Shown: positions 36,401-46,720 of the stretch, in pieces
Layout: the number at the start of each line of letters is the position of its first letter
Position numbering within the stretch: the stretch's first letter is position 1
Assembly (NCBI GenBank): GCA_905250025.1
Contig: CAJNOJ010000230.1
Coordinates: 101,121 to 165,120, forward strand
DNA from: Adineta ricciae
Lineage: Eukaryota; Rotifera; Eurotatoria; Adinetida; Adinetidae
Direction of reading: 5' to 3'
DNA length: 64,000 nucleotides
Made by a program: the position numbers and the translations under genes
The notes under the pieces: model-generated
What the model was told of the DNA's origin: nothing
Database searches by the model: none
The model's input: the letters and a program-made list of their open reading frames with translations, nothing else

Positions 36401-39400
36401 CTCTCTCTCTCGGATGTTCGTAAGATGACTGAAGGACATTCGACTTTGCTTAAGTCGGAAGATGGAGAAGAGGAAGGGAACAGCTCAGTCACAAAAAAAA
36501 ATGAGAGAAAGAAGAAAAACACAGTCGTCTTCATCATCGTTTTCCGTTGTAATATATCTAGAGAAGAAAAAGATTTTCGAATGTAATCAAGAGAGAAAAA
36601 AGGAAGAAAAAGCATTCACTTCGTTCTGCTCATGATTATTCTTTATTGATGACAACAAGATAGAATGAATTGATGGCTAACAAAGATACAGTTAGGATCT
36701 AACTGTCGACTCTCAAGTGACAAAATCCATTTGATTTTCTATTGCACTCTTCTTTCGAACACGATTCATTCGTACGTTTACAACGATTAAATCTTCTTTT
36801 CACACTTACACATATACACCCTCACACACACACACACACACACACAAACGGATGAGTGTTGGAAATAACAATACATTAGTTCTATTCGACAATCTTGCTG
36901 CTCAAGACCTTCTTAGTAAAGCAAAGGTATGATTATCTTTATCAGAAATGATATTCAATCGTTTGTTGATGTTCGTCTTCTCTCCGTACTGACATTAGTA
37001 ATCGTAGAAAGGCAAACTGTTGCTTGTATATATCAATATGAGAACGAGAAAATGAGACCGATTTAATTGAAGGATTGATTGCACCAACATACTAACATTC
37101 CTCGCCTTCTCCTTCTCCGTTTTCTTTTTTCCCCTTTTATTCTATTAACAATTCAGGCGCGTAGTTTTATTGTTTCACCGATTGTAAATATCAATAACAA
37201 CAGGTGATTGTTTAGTTATCATCAATGGAAAAATAATACTCGCGAACTTTCGTGTCCTCATTATGGAAAGAATTTTTATTCATATGTGATAACCTTTAAC
37301 CGTCTATGGTCAGCGGTTGGTCGATGTCGAAGATTTTTTTTTTCTTAGTACATGCAGGCACAAAGAAAGAAAAAGAGATGGAGGTGTAATTTACGTTATT
37401 GACAACGAACTCTTTCTCACCAGCGTTCTTTTGTTTCCCTGACCCTGCAAAAGCTTCTAACCATCCATCATTCTCTCGTTCAATCCAGTTAGACGAACGT
37501 CACTTCTCGTTCTCTCAGTCATTACGAACACCATCAACATCATCATTGTCCATCTAGTGGGTCTTTCTCTCACTCTCGTTCTCTTCTCTCTATTGTCGTT
37601 GCCGTCGTCTTCTCGGCTCGTTTGACTCTACAATTCTGAAATTTCATAGGACGATGCACTGTCGATAGCAAGTATATAGGCATGAGAGCAATGCATGTGT
37701 ATGTATGTGTGTGCGCATATATGAGAGAGAATTTCAAACTCTTTCTCTCCCTCTCTCTACACTCGAGAGAGAAAAAATAAGAAGAAGAAGAAGAAAAAGA
37801 AAAAGAAGATAGATTTCGTTCTTCTCCATCTATCCCACTCATTCTTTCGCACGAAATGTACACATCTACCAAAACGTATCGTGTACATACGATATATACC
37901 TAAATTCAGTCACAATAATTGATTACTATCCTATTATGGCGACGTATATACTTTTGGATCCTAATGATATCGTTCAACAACAACAAACGATGGCAACAGT
38001 TGCTTTCAATAATGCGACGACAGCAACTCAAAATACTCTTCTAAATAATCATGCTAATATTCCGAATAAAAATTTGTCATCAAACGATGTAAGTTTCAAT
38101 AAGAACATTACTTCCTATGTTTCTTCTTGTTCTTCTTCATTTTGATTTCCTGACCGATTGAAACGACTTTTATCTTTGCTGTGTATGTGTGTGTGTGTGT
38201 GTGTATGCATACACTCATCACATGTCTATTTGGCTAACCTTCATGCGATCGCACATCTAATGCGCAGAGTGTATTAAACCTTTTTCTCTTTTTCTTTATT
38301 TTGCTTTAATCCATCATCACCATCATCTTTGTTTATGCGAATTGAACTCTACCGACGGGTGGACAATCACCTTCCCTTTTTCTTTCTTCTTTCCTTACTT
38401 AGATTTACGTCATAAAGGTCATCACTAGCGGGTAAATTTGAATATAAAATGAGAATGGAAAAGAAAAAGACTCCGATCGTATAATCAAATCAGTGCGAGT
38501 ATAATGTGTGTGTGTGTGTGTGTGTGAGGAAAAAAGAGAAAAACTATTCGTCGCTAACGCCGATTGATCGATTGTATTGACAGAAATCTCCATTTAGCCG
38601 TTGCCGTCTATTCTTTCTAATTAAACCCAAAATGATAATATCCTCAAGGGTTCCTAGAAATATATTTTCTTGTTCGCCCATAGAAATTTCGTATCGCTGC
38701 AGTAACACTACCATTGAATAGTTCTTTTTATTCTCTAGCTTTTAGATCTTGTTCGTAGCTATTGTTGTCGATGACGACGACAAGGTTCATTAGATCGATA
38801 GTGCAACATTTTGATTGTCGGCAATTGCATGTCGAAATAGAGTAGTAGTCTCTTGAGATACCTTGTATAGATATATACTTAGGTTGAATAATACATTGAG
38901 AAAATGGAGACGAGGAACGAGAGAGATGATGATCAAGAGACACCTACATATGAGATCCGTAAATCCTCGAATAAATAGCGACTGTGCGTGTGTAGGAGCA
39001 ATCATTTATTCTTTATTCTTTCTCTCTCTCTCTTTTCAATATTACATATTTTCTTCTTTAGATGGTGACACGTACCAAAAAGATCTTTGTCGGAGGGTTA
39101 TCTGCAAATACAACTGTTGAAGATGTGAAGAAATATTTCGAACAATATGGCAAAGTCGAAGATGCGATGCTGATGATTGATAAACAAACAGCCCGCCATC
39201 GAGGTTTGTCAACAAAATCGTTTTTTTATAATCTCATCTAATGAAATCATTTCATTGATTTATTCTAATCAGGTTTCGGTTTTGTCACTTGGGAATCTGA
39301 AGATGTTGTTGACAAAGTATGTGCCATTCATTTTCATGAAATCAACAATAAAATGGTAAATATTTGATTTTATTAGCAGAAGATAGATTTTTGTTCGGAT

Positions 39401-40685
39401 GTCTTTCATATCTAGGTTGAATGCAAGAAAGCTCAACCAAAAGAAGTTATGTATGCTCAACAGATGGCGAAAGGCAAAGCAGCTCTACAACGTGGTGCCT
39501 ATGGTGACCTACTCAGTAAGCGAATCTTCATTTGCTAATGGCAGACAGAAGGAATGAATTATAATTTCACTCTTTTTTTTAAAATCTAGGTGCTTATGTA
39601 TATGGTCTAAATCGAACTATTCCAGCAACTTATGCAGCACCGATCTATCCGTTTTCGCATGGTATGTTCATTTGTTTTGAGACATTTACCGAGAGAAAAT
39701 CCACTGTTTTCAGCGGCATCATGATAAATCTATGTCTAACTCAGGATCCGTATGTGTTTTTCTTCTATTATTAGATTATGAGCGCATAGAAAATAGGATA
39801 GAAACATAATCCAGATTATCTCTATGTATCAATTTAGTTTCGTAGTTCGTGATATAGTTTATTCTCTTCAATGAAACGTGCTGAACAGAAAGCAAACCGA
39901 TTATTTATCTAGTTTTACTGATATGTGTGCTGGTTTTCTTTTGTGTGCGCACTATATTTTCGTAGACGGAATGTCCTCTACTGACGGTGAAAGTGTGCTC
40001 TAGCAATATGACATATTAAATTTAACTGTAGATTACTCCTAGTTGTTCTCATTTGATTTTATTAATCGAACAGTTGCTATTCAAAGAATCTAGATGACGA
40101 TCTTTCGCAAGAATTTGATTAGAAGTACAGAACAAAACTGAAAAAGCATGTTTCACTGCTTTTATTTTCTTGTTTCCCTTTTGATCCCTTCGAAGTATTA
40201 CTGATTTAGTTATATATCAACAGACGCTTTTCTTTTCTTTCGACTTCGATAAGAATCGCTCATTCATATTTCATTGTTCTGTAGGATTACCATCGGCACA
40301 GATCAGTTATATCCCAACGACCGTTGGTCTTCAAACGCCAACGTTGACACCGGCTGGTGAACAACGTTATTTCGAATATCCATTGACACCACAACCGATG
40401 CCAGCTGGTCAACTCGCTCGGGATTCTTTATTACAACGAAGTATGTCATTTCACTTCATTTCATGGGAATTTCTATATGCAACTAATGACTTTCAGGCGG
40501 TAATGGACTTGATTTCTTTCAAGCAGATCCACTTGCTGCTCAATACTTACAACCAACAAGTCCATCGCCTGGTTTACCTATTGCTGTAAGTTCCACATCT
40601 TCTCTTTTCCCACCTGAACTCAGTTTTTTCCACATAGACCTCACTATTGACATCGCCCTATCCCAACGGATTTCATGGTCATTAA
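33428..40685 (+). CDS. MSI1: Musashi RNA-binding protein (two RRMs)
   Basis: Translational regulator that binds UAG-core motifs in mRNA 3' UTRs. Exon 1 (33428-33654) encodes a Tyr/Ser/Pro/His-rich N-terminus. Exon 2 (34700-34780) is acidic ([16 protein letters not shown]). RRM1 starts at 34836: [16 protein letters not shown] (RNP2) and [12 protein letters not shown] (RNP1), ending DEKQ at 35154. The linker exon near 36174-36213 gives [17 protein letters not shown]2 starts at 39062: [56 protein letters not shown] and [19 protein letters not shown], very close to vertebrate Musashi. The rest is Ala/Pro/Tyr-rich and ends [10 protein letters not shown]. Introns here are up to 2.8 kb, far longer than elsewhere in the window. 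Confidence 0.95.
35164..35478 (-). CDS. Nested antisense gene: 104-residue protein with two membrane segments
   Basis: Not a family I recognise. It lies inside the Musashi intron after RRM1, on the opposite strand. The protein starts [21 protein letters not shown], has spans [22 protein letters not shown] (about 22-44) and [22 protein letters not shown] (about 62-83), and ends VSIEHDPV. Evidence that it is real: a 5' UTR intron with a perfect donor (GTAAGT at 35562) and an acceptor (CTATTTAG ending at 35488) sits 9 nt before the ATG. Its stop lies only 9 nt from the Musashi donor at 35155. AATAAA on this strand lies at 35085-35080, inside the Musashi RRM1 exon, so the two transcripts should overlap tail to exon. 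Confidence 0.6.
   Translation of the reverse strand: MIRHPSTDWYDELSLHYEHTRFAMMFILFTLFAFLITILLLIYTKHTQQNQSSDGSSSFLPHYILLTISISFLCIFLIGSLFYTRKSLRTVSPHSIVSIEHDPV
36823..36846 (+). repeat. (CA)12 microsatellite
   Basis: Twelve CA units directly before the internal Musashi first exon at 36852. It may sit in the 5' UTR of that alternative transcript. Confidence 0.8.
36852..36926 (+). other. Musashi alternative coding exon 1b
   Basis: ATG opens 25 codons ([25 protein letters not shown]) that end in phase 0 at a GTATGA donor. There is no usable acceptor just upstream, so it looks like a first exon. Phase 0 matches the RRM2 exon at 39062, so splicing would give a Musashi form lacking RRM1. Confidence 0.5.
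37936..38088 (+). other. Musashi alternative coding exon 1c
   Basis: ATG opens 51 codons ([17 protein letters not shown]..., Asn/Gln/Thr-rich, ending NLSSND) that end in phase 0 at a strong GTAAGT donor. It also joins in frame to the RRM2 exon at 39062. An upstream CAG at about 37909 would leave a two-base overhang that does not fit the phase-0 donors of the exons before it, which favours a first exon over an internal cassette. Confidence 0.55.
38187..38204 (+). repeat. (GT)n microsatellite in Musashi intron
   Basis: Nine GT units. A second longer TG run lies at 38505-38527 in the same intron. Confidence 0.75.
38505..38527 (+). repeat. (TG)n microsatellite in Musashi intron
   Basis: About eleven TG units between Musashi exon 1c and the RRM2 exon. 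Confidence 0.75.
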
Positions 40686-42315
40686 ATCGGTAAGAAAACA
40701 TCAGTTTCATTCTAACTCCATATTCAACTTCGCTCTTCTAGACATTCTTCAGTCGACTGTACATTGTGTTCTTGCATGTCTGCTATTCTCATCCCACCAT
40801 CCATATTTGTGTGTATTATCATCTGATTACAGTGCAAAGCCCTGTTTAAAAAAAGATCATCAAACAACATTTTTTTTCGACATTCCTTTGTCTTCCTCTA
40901 CTTACACCGTACAATACATACAAACATACATATACACATATGCTTGATTATCACACATTATTTTTTATCTATTTGTTTTCTACACAAACATCTTTTTGTC
41001 GGCATGCATATTCTTGTTGTTTGTTTCTTTCGGATTTTCTTCTTCTTTTTTTTTTCTTTGTATGAGTGTTCAGTTTGTTTCTTGTGTGTGTCCCTTCTTC
41101 TCTTTTTGACAATAAGAAAGCAAAACTAACAACAAAGAGAACGATCGAGCAATACTCGTATTTTGTTGGTTTTTTTCGTCTCTCTCTGCCTATGTGATAC
41201 TGTGTATGATTAGTAACATAGATTAGCAAAGGTAGAGTTATATGGTTAGAGAACAAATATAAATCAATAAGTTTTTTTTTCTAGGCAAAACAAGTACTGT
41301 TTTCTCTCTCGCTCTTTTTGCTGTCGCGTGTAAGTTTTTGTTGTTTCTTTTGCACTTATCATGATGGTTCTTTGATTATTTTGTTGTTGTTTTTCTCAAC
41401 CGGTTTATCTCACTATTCTTTATCCCTTGGCATGAAAATTGAATTATCTGCAAATACTGTGTGTGATTGCTTCTTCTTTTTGTCGCCGTTTTGTTCCTTT
41501 CTCTCTCTCTCCCTTCTTTCTTTTTGCCGTTGTCATTTTCTATCAATCACTTCTCTCCGCGCGCATTGAAGAATAAAACGAGATCTCTGCTCGATCAAGC
41601 AAAAGTTCTTTGTTTTTAATAATGATAAGGACTATTCAATTCAATTCTCGTCCATGATTGATCTACACATAGCTTCGGAAATACACTGATCAAGGAGAAG
41701 GTTACGCCGAGATATGAATATACGTCGTATCGAATTCTAGGAAAAATAAATCACTAAAGGAATTCAAGGCAATAGAAAGGAATGGATGAACAAGTTCAGT
41801 TGCATCATGGAAAGAGTATATATTCATGGATGAATGTAGGAACGAAAGTGGGTTGTTGTTCGAGGGAGAATTGGATCAATCGGTCGGAAAGTTTCTGGTA
41901 TTGATAAAGAAATGCTTTACTCGGCGTAAAATCATACCTGTGAAGAGGAAACGGAAGGACAGACAATAGAATCACTGAAATAAGTATCGCCCACCTTCGA
42001 TCTCGAACTTCATATCCCATTGAGTGTTTCCGCATTTCCAAAATACGTTCGTCAGAAGTGCGACAATTATCTCTTTCAATATTGAAACTTCTGACTAAAC
42101 AGGACATATTTTGCTTGAATAAGTGGAACCATTGCATACAATTCTATGCTTAATTGCCAATAACTATTATTTATAATTTAGTTCCTTATCTAAACTATCA
42201 TCTTTATTTTGATTCATTATAGAAATATATACCGTTCAGTTTTGAGAAAAAAAAACAACATGATTTGACCGAACTGCACAAATCTGTACTATTTAGAAAA
42301 ATATTTATCGTGCTC
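40686..42315. other. Musashi 3' UTR and intergenic region
   Basis: T-rich 3' UTR with long pyrimidine runs (40860-41560) and an AATAAA at about 41573. Apart from the doubtful minus-strand frame at 41805-42137, no gene is seen. Confidence 0.45.
41805..42137 (-). CDS. Hypothetical 110-residue protein, doubtful
   Basis: A single open frame with ATG at 42137 and one hydrophobic stretch (WAILISVILLSVLPFPL) near the middle, flanked by charged sequence. No family resemblance, no splice context and no evident promoter. It could be a single-span protein or chance. Confidence 0.22.
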   Translation of the reverse strand: MQWFHLFKQNMSCLVRSFNIERDNCRTSDERILEMRKHSMGYEVRDRRWAILISVILLSVLPFPLHRYDFTPSKAFLYQYQKLSDRLIQFSLEQQPTFVPTFIHEYILFP

Positions 42316-44078
42316 TTAAATCGCTTTGTCGGCCGAGTCGCGAGTTAAAACTGGTATATATTGTACAGATGCTTGTCGCTTCCTGAACATAGTTGTCACG
42401 AGAGTAATAAGGAATAGACCAACAACTATTGAACTTAAGAAAACTACCATTGCTTTGGCACTTCGACTACTACCTATAAAAGATCAACTAATTTACGGAC
42501 TCGGGCAAAGAGGTCTTACTAGAAGGTTTATTTTCGCATTCAACTTCCGCCTTGCCCGGAAAACGAGGTTGATAGATTGTGGTGAAAATGTCCAGTGGAC
42601 ATTCAACCTTTGGACAACCTTCCAATAAATATGGCTGTGGTTTATTTGAGTCTGTCACATTGAGATATTCCACTTTAACATAGTATGTTTGATCTAGAAT
42701 GTGAGTGAGAGATGGAATAGTGTGAATGATCGAATGCAGGTGAATTTACTTTGTTTGTAGAGATCAATGAAAAGAGCGGATGCATACTAGAAGATAAAGA
42801 GGGAGATAGAAGGTGTAACACATTTAGTTTATCTGGATATACTTGTGGTTGAAATGGATAATGGATGTGAAGAAAAGCTAATGCTGCACTGACTGTTGTA
42901 TCGTGCTACGAAATGCGGTTGATATTCAATTAGTCGTAGAAGTAAATAATGTACTTACAGCTGAATACATTCTTAGTTTGTAAAACGTATCATGATGCAC
43001 TGATCTATTCATATTTGACCAAATGTCTTGTATCACTGGACCTGTAAAAGATATAATGCTTGTCACTTCGGTGAATAATGATTCTGGGCTACCTGACCTC
43101 CTCTTATGCGTTTTACTGTATCATTTACAAACGAAAAGTAGAAGATAATGTTATTTATTTCTGCTAAAGTCTTTCTAACATCTTCGGTAGCCCATGCCGG
43201 TGCTTTGTTATGTATGTGCTAACGAGAAGAGAAAAACACAGAAAATATCATCTATCGATGTCAATATTTCAATCATTACTGCAACCAAAACACTGTCAGG
43301 GATATGTTGTGTGTTGTATAGAGTGATATTACTGGCATTTGTCCACATTTGGAGTTTTTCGAAAAATGGCTAAATAGACAATCGACATTCGCATCATTTT
43401 ATGAAAAACAACAATCATACTTGATAAAATTCATTCAATTGTTTGAACGTTTCGCTCTGATAAGCTTCGTTAGTGATGCGATTGACTATGGGACAATCAT
43501 TCTGTCCAAGAAGCTAAATGAACAAAACCAATCGGTCATGTCTTGTTTTTCTCTTGTGACATACAAAATCGTTTGCCGCACGTTCGGTGTGCATTGAAAT
43601 AGGTTGAACGGACATTCGATTATTCGATATATTTCTTTGATGATACAAACCGTGAAGGTTCGATTCAGCAGACATCAATGTCCGATCAAAGTCCGTTGAA
43701 CGAACAAAAATCTCGCGAGGATCGAACGTACTACTGAGAATCGATCCATATCGAGTGCGAAGATACTGACCAAGGCGATACTGTTGTTCAATACCAATGG
43801 ATGTCAATTGACCGTATCTAAAGAAAAGCGGAAAGTTAGATGCGAAAATAGAACGATGACGAAAACGTACCCATTGGGCCAATTTTCTTCTTTAATTAGA
43901 TTTGATGGATAGGACGCGAGAGGTGTGCGATCACCATGTCTGAATATCTGAAAAAAAAACTGTGAGAAAAAGATTTATGAACGGAAATTGACGTACTTAC
44001 AACATGACCTGCGATCAGTTTCATACGAGAGGCATTGGCGCAAGTACAAAGAACGAAGAAAATCAAATATATGTACAT
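42316..44078 (-). CDS. Histidine acid phosphatase, copy 1 (ACP2/ACP3 type)
   Basis: Lysosomal or secreted phosphomonoesterase. Signal peptide MYIYLIFFVLCTCANA, then the catalytic RHGDRTP (IFRHGDRTPLASYPSN; the His is phosphorylated). YGQLTSIGIEQQYRLGQYLRTRY, REIFVRSTDFDRTLMSAESNL and HDTTVSAALA (the HD motif supplying the proton donor) follow, then SALFIDLYK and VEYLNVTDSNKPQPYLLEGCPKVECPLDIF. The last exon (about 42471-42316) encodes one membrane span (MVVFLSSIVVGLFLITLVTTMF) and a short cytosolic tail ending DSADKAI. The short frame ending PESVN at 42488 is read-through into the final intron, not a truncation. All catalytic motifs are present. Head-to-tail with copy 2 upstream. Confidence 0.9.
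42584..42795 (-). repeat. Near-identical tract shared with acid phosphatase copy 2
   Basis: These 212 bases match 44961-45172 with one mismatch, spanning two exons and the short intron between them. Sequence on either side is clearly diverged. See the matching tract. Confidence 0.9.
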
Positions 44079-44687
44079 TGGTCTATCGCGAATAAAAATA
44101 TCGAAATCTACAATATTTCAAAGTACACCAGTGTTTAAATCCGTACTTTCGATCCACGACATGAATGACAGCAGGCAAACATTTACTAACTAGTTACTAC
44201 TTGTCGGACAAATTCAACAAGAGATCGCTGCGTTCAACAAAGACTATCTTAAGAGTTAAAATACATTAATTGGTTACTGGCTATTTATACACAATAGATT
44301 GGTCCAATGACATGTGTCTATCCTTTCTTTATTTCAGACAAATAGTTATTTATGTGCGAGAAAGAAATGAAAGAATTCAATGATCAGTTTTATCGAGGTT
44401 CGTCTGTCGATATCGTGGTCAGAATGAACCAGATCATCCAGGGTATGCATCAAATAGAGAAAATAATCAAAGAGAAAGACCATTGAGCGGACGAATTACA
44501 TCTGTATATCCAATCCATCAGAACATTTTGTTTATCAAACTATAGAGCCTGTTACCTGTTCTTTTTTATTTTGATAATAAAAATAAGCAGTTCACAACCG
44601 ATGCCAAAAAAAAATAAGTTCATTATACAAAAAAAATACAGATAAAATTGCACATATCTTCGTGTTCAGTTAATATCCTTCGAGATT
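44079..44687. other. Spacer between the tandem acid phosphatase genes
   Basis: AT-rich spacer holding the promoter of copy 1 and the 3' UTR of copy 2. No gene seen. Confidence 0.5.
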
Positions 44688-46452
44688 TTAAACTGTTGGT
44701 TCAGCGATGTCTGCAGACTCCAATGGCATGTATGAATTGTGAGATCGTCGATAGACATAGATGAAGAGAGCGATAACAATAACTGTAAGAGTAACAACTG
44801 CCACGCTCAAGCTGATTATCATTATCTTGTTATTTCCGTCATCACCTAGAATGAATATAGTAGTTAAAATAGAGAACATCGAATATTTACTTGGTGGTTT
44901 GTTCTTGCTTCCACATTCAACTTCCACTTTGCCTGGAAAACGAGGCTGGTAGATTGCGGTGAAAATGTCCAGTGGACATTCAACCTTTGGACAACCTTCC
45001 AATAAATATGGCTGTGGTTTATTTGAATCTGTCACATTGAGATATTCCACTTTAACATAGTATGTTTGATCTAGAATGTGAGTGAGAGATGGAATAGTGT
45101 GAATGATCGAATGCAGGTGAATTTACTTTGTTTGTAGAGATCAATGAAAAGAGCGGATGCATACTAGAAGATGAGAAAGAGAATAGAATGTGCAGATGTT
45201 AATTTAGTTGGAGTTACTTGAGGTTGATGTGGATAGTTTATGCGAAGAAAAGCTAATGCTGCACTAACTGTCGTATCGTGCTAAAAGTAGAATTTTTCCA
45301 ATTATAGTTTTGAGTTAAATGCGTAACTTACCGCTGAGTACATCTTTAGCTTGGGAATCGCAAAACCGTGTTTAGATTGGTTCATATTTGACCAGACATC
45401 TTGTACAAATGGGCCTATACAAAATGCGAATTGTTACCATGGTAGCAAAGAATAATACTTAAGTATTTTACCTCCTCGAATGCGTTTTGTATCGTCGTCC
45501 AAATAAAGAAAATGAAATGAAAGTTGGTTGATAGCAGTGAGATTATTTCGAACTTCTTCAGTAGCCCATGCAGGCTCTTTGTGATAGAGATGCTAGAACC
45601 AATAATGTAACAGATTATACATTCATTTTCACAGGTAGATCCTTACCTCAACAAATATTGTATCAGCTATATCCCATGCATTGTACATAGTGATATTACT
45701 AATATCTGTCCAAACTTGAAGTTTTTCGAAAAATGGCTAGATGACAAAACAGACAGAATATTTGTTTCAAATCAAAGATGTTACTTTACCTTATAGTACG
45801 CATTCATTCTTTTGAATTCATCAGTTTGATACACTCCTTGTTCGATTTCATCATATCTCGGACAAGTGTTCACACCGAGCAGCTAAACCAACAAAATCAA
45901 TAGAGTACGATTCAAACATTTTTTCATGACATACAAAATCTTCTGACATCGGTACAGTATGTATCGGAATAGGTTGAACAGGCACCTTGTCACTTGTTAC
46001 ATTCATTGCTGGATATAAACCGATCAGATTCGATTGTGCAGACATCAACGTTCGATCATAATCTGTCGAACGAACAACAATCTCACGTGGATCAAAGGTC
46101 GCATTTAGAATTGATTCATATCGAGTGCGAATGTATTGACCAAGACGGTGATGTTGTTCAATTCCCGTAGATGTCAATTGACCGTACCTGTAAATGGAAA
46201 GAGATATGTTTAATGATGAAAGAATGACAATGAAGTACCCATTGGGCCAGTCTTTTTCCTTCATAGGATCTGTTGGATATGTAGAAATAGGTGTGCGATC
46301 GCCATGTCTGAATAGCTGAAAAAGAATAGAAAGTTCGTACGTTTATTGATGACGATCGATGCACTTACGACATGACCTGCAATAAGTTCCATCTGTTGAG
46401 CATGGATTGTGCTTAAGAGAAGAATAAAAATACTAACTAAGTAGACGTTCAT
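44688..46452 (-). CDS. Histidine acid phosphatase, copy 2 (ACP2/ACP3 type)
   Basis: Tandem paralogue of copy 1 with the same exon plan. Signal peptide MNVYLVSIFILLLSTIHA, catalytic LFRHGDRTPISTYP, then WPNGYGQLTSTGIEQHHRLGQYIRTRY, REIVVRSTDYDRTLMSAQSNL, LLGVNTCPRYDEIEQG, HDTTVSAALAFL, SALFIDLYK and the VEYLNVTDSNKPQPYLLEGCPKVE block. The tail has a membrane span (MIISLSVAVVTLTVIVIALFIYVY). It ends RRSHNSYMPLESADIAEPTV, with a YMPL tyrosine signal of the YxxL type used for lysosomal delivery of ACP2. Copy 1 has YIPV at the comparable place. About nine introns. Confidence 0.92.
44961..45172 (-). repeat. Near-identical tract shared with acid phosphatase copy 1
   Basis: Partner of 42584-42795: 211 of 212 bases identical by eye, including an intron, with the same orientation. 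Confidence 0.9.
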
Positions 46453-46720
46453 CTCAATGGAAAATATCTGAAATATAATTTGTATCTTAGCAAAAAAACA
46501 AGTAATAATATTATATATATATTCCCTATATGTTCACACTTTAATATTCTTCGAAGAAATATTCCACTTGGATATCAAAATTTACAAAAAGATTCTTTGC
46601 TATCTGACTAACATTCAAGACACATTCGACAATTATATATTCACAAATGAGATTAATAAAAGATCATGGGGCTATGCTGCGATAGGTAATTTTTGAAAAA
46701 TAAAGACGCCAGATTCATTT

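Noticed and set aside
42488-42673. Acid phosphatase copy 1 as a truncated gene ending PESVN
   Set aside because: A donor at CTTCTA|GTAAGA and an acceptor at TTTTATAG add an exon with a membrane span, ending at 42316.
43650-43670. GGTTCGATTC resembling a tRNA B box
   Set aside because: It lies inside an acid phosphatase exon, and no acceptor stem or A box fits around it.
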